Shown here in pieces: positions 7,150 to 14,835 of a stretch of 31,673 nucleotides of DNA; the first letter of the stretch is position 1; each line of letters starts with the position of its first letter. The DNA is taken from NCBI GenBank assembly GCA_966252075.1, contig CBINNP010000010.1:1-31673 (forward strand), in the 5' to 3' direction. The stretch comes from Solimonas sp966252075. Lineage in GTDB: Bacteria; Pseudomonadota; Gammaproteobacteria; Nevskiales; Nevskiaceae. The translations under genes and the position numbers were made by a program. Below the pieces are notes generated by a model. The model did no database searches. It was not told where the DNA came from and worked only from the letters and a program-made list of their open reading frames with translations.

Positions 7150-8274
7150 TCAGGCGGGCCGCGACAGCCACGAAGTCAGCGGTCCCTTGCGGCGCGCCTG
7201 CGCAGCCTGCAGCAGGCGGACGGCGTGCACGAGCAGGCAGATCGCCACCCAGACCGCGACCACGGCGATGCCGGCATCCGGCCGGCCGAGCAGCACCGCG
7301 GCGGTGAGGATCAGCAGATTGGGATTGCGCCGCGCGGTGATCAGCCGGAAGAAGCTGTCGAAGCGCTGCCAGATGTGCATGTCCATCTTGAACAAGGCCA
7401 TGAACAGGCCCTCCTCTACCCGCTGCAGGATGTAGCCGGCGAGGATCACCCACAGCGCCCAGTGCGCGCCGGCGAACGCGAAGCCGGCAGCCGGCAGGCC
7501 GACGATCCACGCCCACCACCAGAACGGCGGATGGATCAGGTCGATGCCGTGATCGAAGACATTGCCCCACGGCGAGGACTGCACGGTGACGCGCGCCAGC
7601 TTGCCGTCGACGGTGTCGAGGAAGGTCATCGGCCAGGCCGCCAGCAGGCCCCAGCCGTAGTGGCCGTGCCAGAACAGCCACATCGTCAGCAGCACCAGCA
7701 GCAGGCTCGCCGTCGTCACCTGGTTCGGCGTGATGCCGGCCAGCGCGCAAAGCTTGGTGACGGCACGCGCCGGCGCCGGCCAGACGTACAGCGTGACCAG
7801 ATCGGTGACACCCTTGTACGAGGCGCCGAAGACGCGGCGCTCGATCGTCGGCAGCGCTTGCGCGCTCAGTTCCATCAGCAGCGGCGGCTCGCGCTTGCGC
7901 AGGGTGTCGTTGAAGCCGTCGGCAAGCTCGCCGAGGCTCAGCACCAGCTGCTCCGGCAGTGGGCGGTTCTGCGCCAGCGCCGCCTGCGCCTCGTCGCGCC
8001 GCGCGGCGCTGACGCTCATGCCGACGCACTTGCCGTCATGGACCAGCACCACCTCGCCGCTCTGCCGGGCCAGGCCGCGGATGATCGCCTCGTCGACCAC
8101 CCACTGCGCGCTGACCAGCACGAAGCGCGTCGCCAGCGAGGGGTCGGTGGCAGCACCGGCGCGGGCGAACTGGCGGCGCAGGCGCATCGCCGGCGGCAAG
8201 CCCCAGACGCGCAGCGGCGAATCGCCGACGGCGATGCCGGCGACCTTGTCGGTAGCGGGAGTCGAAGCGTTCAT
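7150..8274 (-). CDS. CDP-alcohol phosphatidyltransferase with an N-terminal nucleotidyltransferase-like region
   Basis: A 374-residue protein if started at MNASTPATD (8274); ATGs at 8286 and 8301 are alternatives. The catalytic CDP-alcohol phosphotransferase signature D-x2-D-G-x2-A-R-x8-G-x3-D-x3-D is complete: Asp220, Asp223, Gly224, Ala227, Arg228, Gly237, Asp241, Asp245. Several hydrophobic segments surround it (LLLVLLTMWLFW, PPFWWWAWIVGLPAAGFAF, WALWVILAGYIL, IAVVAVWVAICLLV), so it is an inner-membrane enzyme. The first 130 residues (RFVLVSAQWVVDE, VVLVHDGKCVGMSVS) look like a degenerate GT-A nucleotidyltransferase half lacking the glycine-rich NTP loop. The family joins a CDP-activated alcohol or lipid to a second alcohol. 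It is followed 5 bases later by the Tam41-like gene, with ceramide-type genes nearby, so the lipid substrate may be diacylglycerol- or ceramide-based. Confidence 0.85.
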   Translation of the reverse strand: MNASTPATDKVAGIAVGDSPLRVWGLPPAMRLRRQFARAGAATDPSLATRFVLVSAQWVVDEAIIRGLARQSGEVVLVHDGKCVGMSVSAARRDEAQAALAQNRPLPEQLVLSLGELADGFNDTLRKREPPLLMELSAQALPTIERRVFGASYKGVTDLVTLYVWPAPARAVTKLCALAGITPNQVTTASLLLVLLTMWLFWHGHYGWGLLAAWPMTFLDTVDGKLARVTVQSSPWGNVFDHGIDLIHPPFWWWAWIVGLPAAGFAFAGAHWALWVILAGYILQRVEEGLFMALFKMDMHIWQRFDSFFRLITARRNPNLLILTAAVLLGRPDAGIAVVAVWVAICLLVHAVRLLQAAQARRKGPLTSWLSRPA

Positions 8275-8342
8275 GACCGCACGCATCCGCGCGGCCAGCA
8301 CAGGGCGTGTGGCATGATTTGAGGCTCTGAAAGCAGGTCTGC

Positions 8343-8348
8343 ATTATC
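8343..8348 (-). promoter_or_regulatory. Candidate -10 element for the phosphatidyltransferase pair
   Basis: On the minus strand GATAAT (5 of 6 to the consensus) lies about 70 bases upstream of the start at 8274, in the 75-base region between two divergent genes. No good -35 box is present at 17 bases. The same DNA read on the plus strand, CATTAT at 8342-8347, is next to the GTG start of the metallophosphoesterase and is a poorer match. Confidence 0.3.
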
Positions 8349-8349
8349 G

Positions 8350-9261
8350 GTGAACACGCTCACGTTTGCGCACATCTCGGACCTGCACCTGCCGTTCGAG
8401 CCGCGGCTGACGCCGCGCCAGCGCCTCAGCAAGCAACAGCTGAGCGCGTGGTCCTGGCGCCGCCGCCGCGCCTGGCAGCGGCCGGAAATCCTCGACGCGC
8501 TGCGCAGCGATCTGCAGGCGCAGGGCTTCGACCATATCGTCGTCACCGGCGACATCATCAATTTCTCGCTGGCCGGCGAGTACGTGCAGGCGCAGGACTG
8601 GCTGCGCCGGCTGGCGCCGGCGCAGCGGCTCAGCATCGTGCCCGGCAACCACGACGCATTGGTGGCGATCGACGCCGCGCAGGGCCTGGACCTGTGGTCG
8701 GCATGGACGCGCGCCGAGGCCGGCTGGCCCTACGTACACCTGCGCGAGGGCGTCGCGCTGATCGGCCTGAACTCGGCGCGGCCCACCGCGCCGCTGCTGG
8801 CGCAGGGCCGTCTCGGCGACGAACAACTGCAGCGGCTCGATACCGTGCTCGCCGAGCAGGGCGCCGCCGGCCGCACCCGCATCGTGCTGATCCATCACCC
8901 CGCCGCACGTGGCGCGATCGGCTGGCGCAAGGCGCTGGCCGACGCCGAAGGTCTGCGCGCGGTGCTGCGCCGCCACGGCGCCGAATTGCTGCTGCACGGC
9001 CATGCGCGCGGCGCGCGCCTCGACGCCTTGCGCGGCCCGGATGGCCCGATCCCCTGCCTCTGCGTACCCTCGTCTTCCGCCTTGCCGAATGCCAAGGACG
9101 AAGGCGCGCGCTGGCACCGGCTGCAGCTGCGCGCCGACGGCGGCGCCACGCAGGCGCAGGTGACGATCCGCCATTGGTCGGTGCCGGCCGCCGCCTTCGT
9201 CGACGCCGCCCGCTACACGCTGTGCCTGCCGCGCCGCGCCTCCGGAATCCAGGCCCAATGA
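8350..9261 (+). CDS. Metallophosphoesterase (calcineurin-like)
   Basis: A 303-residue protein with a GTG start at 8350, chosen because the family's first metal motif begins at once (TFAHISDLHLPF, Asp11 and His13). The other motifs follow in order: VVTGDIINFS (Asp68), IVPGNHDA (Asn100, His101), RIVLIHHPAARG and LLLHGHARGARL, giving a complete binuclear metal site. There is no signal peptide, so it is cytoplasmic. Relatives hydrolyse cyclic nucleotides, pyrophosphate bonds (LpxH, CDP-alcohols) or phosphomonoesters. It heads a tight plus-strand operon; its stop overlaps the HIT gene start by 4 bases (ATGA). Position upstream of lipid genes suggests it may act on a phosphorylated lipid or headgroup precursor; that is inference. 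Confidence 0.8.
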   Translation: MNTLTFAHISDLHLPFEPRLTPRQRLSKQQLSAWSWRRRRAWQRPEILDALRSDLQAQGFDHIVVTGDIINFSLAGEYVQAQDWLRRLAPAQRLSIVPGNHDALVAIDAAQGLDLWSAWTRAEAGWPYVHLREGVALIGLNSARPTAPLLAQGRLGDEQLQRLDTVLAEQGAAGRTRIVLIHHPAARGAIGWRKALADAEGLRAVLRRHGAELLLHGHARGARLDALRGPDGPIPCLCVPSSSALPNAKDEGARWHRLQLRADGGATQAQVTIRHWSVPAAAFVDAARYTLCLPRRASGIQAQ

Positions 9262-9704
9262 CCGCCAACACCACCGAAAGCAAATTCGGCGATCCGCAGA
9301 CGCGCATCGCCCAGACCGACTACTGGACCGTGCTGCTGCGGCCGAAGCAGCCGACGCTGGGCGCGCTGGTGCTGATCTGCCGCGAGCCGGTGCTGAGCTT
9401 CGCCGAGCTCAGCGCCGCCGCCTATGCCGATCTGCGCGAGGTGATCGGCCGAATCGAGGCCGTGCTCAAGGCGCGCATCGGCTACGCGCGCATCAACTAC
9501 CTGATGCTGATGATGGTGGACCCGGACGTGCACTTCCACGTCATTCCGCGTTACGCCGAACCGCGCATCCACGCCGGCACCGAATACCGCGACGCCGGCT
9601 GGCCGGGGCCGCCGGCGCTCGATGTGGCGGTGACGCCGGAACCGGCCGCGCGCGAGGCGCTGGTCGCCGAACTGCGCGCCGCCTGGTCCCAACTGGCGAA
9701 CTGA
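9258..9704 (+). CDS. HIT-family protein with Asp replacing the first motif His
   Basis: A 148-residue protein whose ATG at 9258 overlaps the metallophosphoesterase stop. It has the HIT fold order: DYWTVLLRPKQPTLGALVLI at the start, LSFAELSAAAY, YLMLMMVDPDVHFHVIPRY. The H-x-H-x-H-x-x motif reads D90-V-H92-F-H94-V-I, so the first His is Asp while the central His, the nucleophile in FHIT-type enzymes, remains. HIT proteins are nucleotide hydrolases or nucleotidyl transferases acting on substrates such as AppppA or AMP adducts. In this operon it could clear acyl-AMP or nucleotide-activated intermediates, a guess from context. The LptF-like gene follows after 5 bases. Confidence 0.8.
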   Translation: MTANTTESKFGDPQTRIAQTDYWTVLLRPKQPTLGALVLICREPVLSFAELSAAAYADLREVIGRIEAVLKARIGYARINYLMLMMVDPDVHFHVIPRYAEPRIHAGTEYRDAGWPGPPALDVAVTPEPAAREALVAELRAAWSQLAN

Positions 9705-9709
9705 ATACC

Positions 9710-10930
9710 GTGCCGCTGCTGCGCTGGCTGGTGCCCGACCGGCTCGACCTCTACACCCTGCGCGGCCTCGCGGGTCCGCTGGCGCTGGCGCTGGCGGTGC
9801 TGCTGCTGGCGCAGCTGCTGGAGCGCCTGCTGCGGCTGTTCGACATCGCCGCCTCGACCGGCGCGGCGCTGACGGTGGTGCTGCAGATGGCCGCGACGCT
9901 GGTGCCGCATTATCTCGGCCAGGCCATCCCCATGGCCTTCACCGCGGCGATCTTCATGGCGGTGGCCAAGCTCGGCGACGACAACGAGCTGGACGCGATG
10001 CTCGCCACCGGCCGCTCGATCGCGCGGATCGCGATGCCTTACTTCGCGGTCGCCGCGCTGCTCTGCGCGTTCAACTTCTACCTGTTCGGCTACCTGCAGC
10101 CGCTGAGCCGCTACGGCTACCACGTGGTCGTCCACGAGGTGCAGCAGGCCGGCTGGAACGCGCGCGTCGAGGACAACAGCTTCGTCAGTGCCGGCCACGG
10201 CTACACGCTGACCGCCGACCGCGTCGACAGCAGCGGCCGCGAACTGCAGGGCGTGTTCGTCGAACGGCTGGGCGCCGACGGTGAGGAAATCACCACCGCC
10301 CGCCATGGCCGGCTGATCCCGTCCGCCGACGGCCAGCGGCTGCTGCTGCAGCTCGACGACGGCCTGATCGTCCGCGACGAGCGCGACGCCGCGCACAGCA
10401 CCGCCCGCTTCGCCCGCGGCCACCTCGACGAGGATTTCAGCGGCAGGCCGCAACCGGACCGGCCGCGCGGCGACTCGGTGCGCGAGCTGACGCTGGCGGA
10501 GCTCTGGCATGGCCTCGACGCACAGGGGGTGCGCGTCGACGGCGAAGTCAGCGAACGCGCCGGCGAACTGCAGGGCCGGCTGGCGCGCGCCCTGCTGCCG
10601 CTGCTGCTGCCGCTGCTGGCGCTGCCGCTGGGCATGGCCGCCAAGCGCGGCCGCCGCGCACCCGGCATCGTCTTCGGCTGCCTGCTGCTGCTGGCACTCA
10701 CCCACGGCCTGCAGTTCGGCGAAAGCCTGGCCGAGAGCGGTCGCGCCGCCGCGCTGCCGGCGGTGTGGTCACCGCTGCTGGCCTTCGCGCTGCTCAGCGC
10801 CTGGCTGTTCCGCAGCAGCCTGCGCTGGCCCGGCGACAATCCGGTCAACCGCGCGGTCGGCGCGATCGAAGGCGGCTTCGAAGGGCTCGGCCTGGCGGCG
10901 CTGCGCAAGCGCCGCAGGAAGTCCGCGTGA
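9710..10930 (+). CDS. LptF-like permease (YjgP/YjgQ family)
   Basis: A 406-residue membrane protein with a GTG start at 9710. Layout matches LptF: an N-terminal membrane block (PLALALAVLLLAQLLERLL, then VLQMAATLVPHYLGQAIPMAFTAA), the cytoplasmic coupling loop DDNELDAMLATGRS, a third helix (YFAVAALLCAFNFYLFGYL), a periplasmic beta-jellyroll region (about residues 130-275), then three C-terminal helices (LLPLLLPLLALPLGMAA, IVFGCLLLLALTHGL, VWSPLLAFALLSAWLF). LptF and LptG with the ATPase LptB extract LPS from the inner membrane. No pepA lies beside it, the usual neighbour of canonical lptFG, and it shares an operon with a ceramide synthase-type gene. I think it is a paralogue for another lipid, though it could be the sole LptF. 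Its stop overlaps the next gene's start by 4 bases. Confidence 0.85.
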   Translation: MPLLRWLVPDRLDLYTLRGLAGPLALALAVLLLAQLLERLLRLFDIAASTGAALTVVLQMAATLVPHYLGQAIPMAFTAAIFMAVAKLGDDNELDAMLATGRSIARIAMPYFAVAALLCAFNFYLFGYLQPLSRYGYHVVVHEVQQAGWNARVEDNSFVSAGHGYTLTADRVDSSGRELQGVFVERLGADGEEITTARHGRLIPSADGQRLLLQLDDGLIVRDERDAAHSTARFARGHLDEDFSGRPQPDRPRGDSVRELTLAELWHGLDAQGVRVDGEVSERAGELQGRLARALLPLLLPLLALPLGMAAKRGRRAPGIVFGCLLLLALTHGLQFGESLAESGRAAALPAVWSPLLAFALLSAWLFRSSLRWPGDNPVNRAVGAIEGGFEGLGLAALRKRRRKSA

Positions 10931-11994
10931 AGCAGGTCCTGGCCAACTACCTGCGCCGCCGCGTCGGCCTGCAGATCCTCGCGCTGCTGGCGGTGCTGAC
11001 GGCGCTGATGCAGCTGCTCGAACTGCTCGACATCACGACCGACATCCTCGACCGCAATCTGGGCCTGGCCGGCATCGCCCACTACGCACTGCTGCGCCTG
11101 CCGGGCGAGCTGATGCTGTCGCTGCCGCTGGCGACGCTGCTCGGCGCGATGTCGGCGTTCTACGCGCTGGCCCGCACGCGCGAGATCACCGCGCTGCGCT
11201 GCGCCGGTCTCAGCCTCAAGGGCCTGCTGCGCCGCCTGTGGCCGGTGCCGCTGGCGCTGGCGCTGCTGCAGCTGGCGCTGTCGCAGACGCTGGTGCCGCA
11301 CAGCGAAGCGGCGCTGAAGACCTGGTGGGATTCGACCGCGCCGGCCGACACCGAGCTCAAGCCAAGCTGGGCGCATACCAGCACCGGCCCCGTGTCGTTC
11401 CAGCGCGCCAGCATCGACGGCCGGCAGCTGCGCAAGCTGCGCATCTATCAACGCGATGACGGCGGCCTGCTGAGCATGCGCATCACCGCCGACAGCGCGC
11501 AGTGGACCGGGCACGGCTGGCAGCTGCAGAACGTCGAGGAGCTGCGCGTCGGCGATACGCGGCTGCAGACCACGCAGTTCGCCCGCCGCGACTGGCAGAC
11601 CAATCTGCGGCCGGAAGACGTGGTGCGCCTGGAGGTCGTGCAGCCGCACCTGTCGGGTATGATGCTGGTCGATGTCATCGTCGGCGAACGCGTCGGCAGC
11701 CAACCCCTCAGTTACTACCGCACGGTCCTGCTGCGCTCGTTCACGGCGCCGCTGGGGATCTTCATCATGCTGCTGCTGGCGATCCCGCCGGCCACGCATC
11801 TGGCGCGCGGCGGCGGTGGCGGAGCCGGGCTGATGATCGCCCTGACGCTGGGCCTGAGCTTCCTGCTCTGCGACGGCATCCTGTCGGCGCTCGGCAGCAG
11901 CGGCCGCATCCCGGCCTGGCTGGCAGCGCTGGCGGCGCCGCTGCTGTTCATGGTCATCGGCCTGGCGCAACTGCAGGCCTACGATCGCAAGTGA
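10927..11994 (+). CDS. LptG-like permease (YjgP/YjgQ family)
   Basis: A 355-residue membrane protein. The GTG at 10927 overlaps the LptF-like stop (GTGA), implying coupled translation of the pair. Segments in order: IXALLAVLTALMQLLELLDI-type first helix, YALLRLPGELMLSLPLATLLGAMSAFYALA with the cytoplasmic coupling loop RTREITALRCAGLS, a further helix (LWPVPLALALLQLALS), a periplasmic jellyroll domain (about residues 120-265), then FTAPLGIFIMLLLAIPPATHL, LMIALTLGLSFLLCDGILSAL and LAALAAPLLFMVIGLAQL. It would pair with the LptF-like protein and an LptB-type ATPase; no ATPase gene is present in the window, so it must borrow one. Ceramide synthase-type gene follows after 61 bases. Confidence 0.85.
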   Translation: MKQVLANYLRRRVGLQILALLAVLTALMQLLELLDITTDILDRNLGLAGIAHYALLRLPGELMLSLPLATLLGAMSAFYALARTREITALRCAGLSLKGLLRRLWPVPLALALLQLALSQTLVPHSEAALKTWWDSTAPADTELKPSWAHTSTGPVSFQRASIDGRQLRKLRIYQRDDGGLLSMRITADSAQWTGHGWQLQNVEELRVGDTRLQTTQFARRDWQTNLRPEDVVRLEVVQPHLSGMMLVDVIVGERVGSQPLSYYRTVLLRSFTAPLGIFIMLLLAIPPATHLARGGGGGAGLMIALTLGLSFLLCDGILSALGSSGRIPAWLAALAAPLLFMVIGLAQLQAYDRK

Positions 11995-12055
11995 AACCAG
12001 CCGGCAGCGCGATGGTCGAAGCAACGCTCAGAAAATTGGGGAACGGGGAAATCAG

Positions 12056-13177
12056 ATGGCCGTGCAGATTGTCGAAGTCCGCAGCAAGGCGGAGCTCATG
12101 CGTTTCATCCGCCTGCCGGCGCGCCTGTACGCCGCCGACCCGGCCTTCGTGCCGCCGCTCGAACTGGAGCGCAGTGACGCACTGACCCCTGGCAAGAACC
12201 CCTACTTCGAGCACGCCGAGGCGCAGTACTTCCTGGCCGTGCGCGACGGCCGCGATGTCGGCCGCATCAGCGCGCAGATCGACCGCCTGGTGCAGGACCC
12301 GGCGCTCGGCCACTTCGGCCTGATCGTCGCCGAGGACGATGCCGAGGTGTTTGCCGCGCTGTTCACCGCCGCCGAGGCCTGGCTCAAGGCCAAGGGCAAG
12401 ACGCGCGTGGTCGGTCCGTTCAATCTGTCGATCAACGAAGAAACCGGCCTGCTGATCGACGGCTTCGACACGCCGCCGATGATCTTCATGTCGCACGACC
12501 CGCGCTACGCCGGCGCGCGCGTCGAGGAACAGGGCTACGCCAAGGCCAAGGATGTCATCGCCTACCTCTACGACATCACTCACGATCTGCCACCGGCGGC
12601 GCGCAAGATGATCGACCGCCGCAAGCCGGCGGCGATGACGGTGCGCAATCTCGACCCCAAGCGCTACGACGCCGACTTCGAGATCGCGCGCCAGATTTTC
12701 AACGACGCCTGGAGCGAGAACTGGAACTTCGTGCCGTTCACCGAGCACGAGTTCCAGCACCTGGCCAAGGGCCTCAAGGCGATCATCAACCCGAAGTGGA
12801 TGGCGATCGTCGAGATGAACGGCGAGCCGATCGGCTTCGGCGTCACGCTGCCCAATCTCAACGAGGCGATCCGCGATTTCCGCGGCAAGCTGTTGCCGTT
12901 CAACTGGCTCAAGCTGTTGCTGCGCCTCAAGCGCGGCACGCTCACCGGCCGCGTGCCGCTGATGGGCGTCAACCGCAGCTTCAGCGGCGGCCTGCTCGGC
13001 GGCCTGGTGCCGTTCCTGATCATCGACACCATGCGCAAGGGCGTGCTGCCCTGCGGCGTGAAGCAGGTCGAGCTGTCGTGGATACTCGAAGACAACAAGC
13101 CGATGCGGCACATCATCGAGGCGCTCGGCTCGGACGCCTACAAGACGTATCGCGTCTACGAAAAGACGCTGTCGTGA
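12056..13177 (+). CDS. GNAT-fold N-acyltransferase of the bacterial ceramide synthase (bCerS) type
   Basis: A 373-residue protein with a GGGGAA-type ribosome site about 6 bases before its ATG. It matches what I recall of the family represented by Caulobacter CC_1154, experimentally tied to ceramide synthesis and often mis-annotated as a dATP pyrophosphohydrolase. Recognisable parts: FIRLPARLYAADPAFVPPLE, NPYFEHAEAQYFLAVRDGR, GRISAQIDR, VVGPFNLSINEETGLLIDGF, PPMIFMSHDPRYAG, NDAWSENWNFVPFTEHEF and a C-terminal WILEDNKPMRHIIEALG, which is the GNAT coenzyme/acyl-carrier end strand and helix. It lacks membrane spans, so it acts in the cytoplasm. It would N-acylate the long-chain base made by serine palmitoyltransferase (encoded at 19962). 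A 4-base overlap couples it to the next gene. The family is fairly sure; the substrate is inferred. Confidence 0.7.
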   Translation: MAVQIVEVRSKAELMRFIRLPARLYAADPAFVPPLELERSDALTPGKNPYFEHAEAQYFLAVRDGRDVGRISAQIDRLVQDPALGHFGLIVAEDDAEVFAALFTAAEAWLKAKGKTRVVGPFNLSINEETGLLIDGFDTPPMIFMSHDPRYAGARVEEQGYAKAKDVIAYLYDITHDLPPAARKMIDRRKPAAMTVRNLDPKRYDADFEIARQIFNDAWSENWNFVPFTEHEFQHLAKGLKAIINPKWMAIVEMNGEPIGFGVTLPNLNEAIRDFRGKLLPFNWLKLLLRLKRGTLTGRVPLMGVNRSFSGGLLGGLVPFLIIDTMRKGVLPCGVKQVELSWILEDNKPMRHIIEALGSDAYKTYRVYEKTLS

Positions 13178-13938
13178 GCGATCTGCAGTCCCTGACGGCG
13201 CTGGTGCTCGCCGGCAGCCGGCCCGGCGGCGATCCGCTGGCCGCCTATGCCGGCGTCAGCCACAAGGCGCTGATCGAGATCGGCGGCACGCCGATGCTGG
13301 AGCGCGTGGTCCGCGCGCTGGCGGCGACACCCCAGATCAGCCGCATCGTCGTCGCCATCGAACGGCCGGAGCTGGTCGCGGCGCTGCCGGATCTTGGCAA
13401 GCCGGTGCTCGCGCTGGCCGCCGCCGCGGGCCCCAGTGCCAGCGTCGCCGCCGCGCTCGCGGCCGAGGGCACGCCGCTGCTGGTGACCACCGCCGATCAC
13501 GCGCTACTGAAACCGCAGTGGCTGCAGGAATTCCTGCGCAAGGCCGACGACGGCGCCGACGTCAGCGTCGGCCTGGCGCGGCGCGCAGCGGTGACCACGG
13601 CAGTACCGGATACGCAGCGCACCTACCTGCGCTTCGCCGACGATCACTACTCCGGCTGCAACCTGTTCCTGATGCGCCACGCGGCGGCGCGCGGCGTGAT
13701 CGCGCTGTGGCAGCAGATCGAGGCCGAGCGCAAGCGGCCGCTGAAGATGCTGGCACGGCTGGGCTTCGGCTACGCGTTGCGCTACCGCTTCGGCTGGCTG
13801 CGTCTGGATCAGGCGCTGGCGCGGCTCGGCACACTGGCTGGCGCGCGTGTCGCGTTCGTCGACATGCAGGACGGTCTGGCCGCCGTCGATGTCGACAAGC
13901 CGGCCGATCTGGATCTGGTGAGACGTCTGGTTGCCTGA
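13174..13938 (+). CDS. MobA-like NTP transferase (GT-A fold nucleotidyltransferase)
   Basis: A 254-residue protein whose GTG start at 13174 overlaps the bCerS-type stop (GTGA). The frame is open upstream to 12796, but only inside the preceding gene. The N-terminus carries a MobA-like nucleotide-binding loop, LVLAGSRPGGDPLA, followed by SHKALIEIGGTPMLERVV (Lys in the usual position) and LLVTTADHALL, whose Asp is the metal-binding position. The rest is less typical: SGCNLFLMRH and a C-terminal AAVDVDKPADLDLV, which is common in CTP- and sugar-nucleotide transferases. It probably activates an alcohol phosphate or sugar phosphate with CTP or another NTP. Given the operon, I infer headgroup activation for a ceramide-based lipid. 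Molybdopterin cofactor synthesis is unlikely, as no moa/mob genes are near. Confidence 0.7.
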   Translation: MSDLQSLTALVLAGSRPGGDPLAAYAGVSHKALIEIGGTPMLERVVRALAATPQISRIVVAIERPELVAALPDLGKPVLALAAAAGPSASVAAALAAEGTPLLVTTADHALLKPQWLQEFLRKADDGADVSVGLARRAAVTTAVPDTQRTYLRFADDHYSGCNLFLMRHAAARGVIALWQQIEAERKRPLKMLARLGFGYALRYRFGWLRLDQALARLGTLAGARVAFVDMQDGLAAVDVDKPADLDLVRRLVA

Positions 13939-13975
13939 ACCCGCGGCCTGAACCGGCCGCCGGGGGCGGCGCGCT

Positions 13976-14758
13976 TCAGCCGGCCAGACGCGGTGAAGCG
14001 TCCTGCGCCGCCCAGCCACCCGCCAGTGCGCGGCAGCGCACCAGGTCGGCCGGAAAATCCAGCTCACCCCACTGCAGTCCTTCGACCGAGGCGTAGCGCA
14101 CATCGACGCCGGCCTGCGCGAGCTTGTGGATCGCCGACAGGTACCAGAGGCCGGTGCCCTCGACCGTGCGCATGGTCTGCTCGATCTCGGCGACGAACGC
14201 CGCGGCGCCTTCAGCACTGAAGCGCAGGAAGCCGATCGACTCGCCGTTGACGGTCTCGATCGGCAGCTTCTTGCCGATCGCCAGCAGGCGCTCGCCGGCG
14301 GTCGTCACCTTCATGTCGTCGGCGTCATAGCCGGCTTTGCGGTCGATGGTCACGGTGATCGGCGCGGCCGGCGCCGCCAGCAGGCGCCGTGCGATCTCCG
14401 GTGCAAACAAGGTGTCGCCGTTGAGGATCAGCGCCGGACCGCGCAGTTCCTCGCGCACCATCCAGCAGCTCGCCAGGTTGTCGGCGACCTTGTAGAACGG
14501 GTTGAACAGCGTGCGCACCTGCAGGCCGGCCGGCGTGATCTGCTGCAGTTCGTGCTCGACCTTCTCGGCGCGGAAGCCGGTGACGATCACGGCCTCGCGC
14601 ACGCCGGCCTCGGCCAGCCCGCGCAGCTGCCATTCGAGCATGCTGCGACCGGACAGATCGAGCAGGCACTTCGGCAGGTTTTCGGTCATCGGCAGCAGGC
14701 GGCTGCCCTGTCCGGCGCTGAGGATGATGGCTTTGTGCGGCACCGGAGAGCTGCTCAC
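13976..14758 (-). CDS. LicC/IPCT-like nucleotidyltransferase (phosphocholine or inositol-phosphate cytidylyltransferase family)
   Basis: A 260-residue protein if the GTG at 14758 is used (VSSSPVPHKAIILSAGQGSR); a GTG 15 bases downstream is also possible. The GT-A nucleotidyltransferase signature is complete: AIILSAGQGSRLLPMTENLP with PKCLLDLSG (catalytic Lys), MLEWQLRGLAEAGV, PALILNGDTLFAP (metal-binding Asp), YDADDMKVTTAGERLLAIGK, GESIGFLRFS, LQWGELDFPADL. The last motif (W-x-E-x-D-x-x-x-D-L) and the ADNLASCW segment are typical of the phosphocholine cytidylyltransferase-like group, which also includes inositol-phosphate cytidylyltransferases. The product would be a CDP-alcohol, a fitting donor for the CDP-alcohol phosphatidyltransferase at 7150-8274. 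It is co-directional with the PPTase gene (77-base gap) and convergent with the MobA-like gene. Confidence 0.75.
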   Translation of the reverse strand: MSSSPVPHKAIILSAGQGSRLLPMTENLPKCLLDLSGRSMLEWQLRGLAEAGVREAVIVTGFRAEKVEHELQQITPAGLQVRTLFNPFYKVADNLASCWMVREELRGPALILNGDTLFAPEIARRLLAAPAAPITVTIDRKAGYDADDMKVTTAGERLLAIGKKLPIETVNGESIGFLRFSAEGAAAFVAEIEQTMRTVEGTGLWYLSAIHKLAQAGVDVRYASVEGLQWGELDFPADLVRCRALAGGWAAQDASPRLAG

Positions 14759-14835
14759 GCGGACGACTCGGGGGATTCGGAAAGCGCGCAGTTTACACAA
14801 GGCTTACACGGCGGGGCTGAGCCCCGGCGGCGCGC

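Noticed and set aside
7145..8029. An in-frame upstream extension of the Tam41-like gene, suggesting a fusion
   Set aside because: It lies wholly inside the phosphatidyltransferase gene in another frame; the ATG at 7144 fits the family and the 5-base gap.
9710..11994. Assigning the permease pair as the canonical lptF and lptG
   Set aside because: No pepA neighbour is present and the pair is embedded in a lipid-synthesis operon, so I kept '-like' names; the canonical role is not excluded.
12796..13173. Upstream extension of the MobA-like gene
   Set aside because: It overlaps the bCerS-type gene out of frame. The GTG at 13174 in a GTGA overlap, directly before the LVLAGSRPGG loop, is better.
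13943..13960. GCGGCC/GGCCGC hairpin between the convergent nucleotidyltransferase genes as a terminator
   Set aside because: No T-run follows on either strand and the stem is only six bases, common at this GC level.
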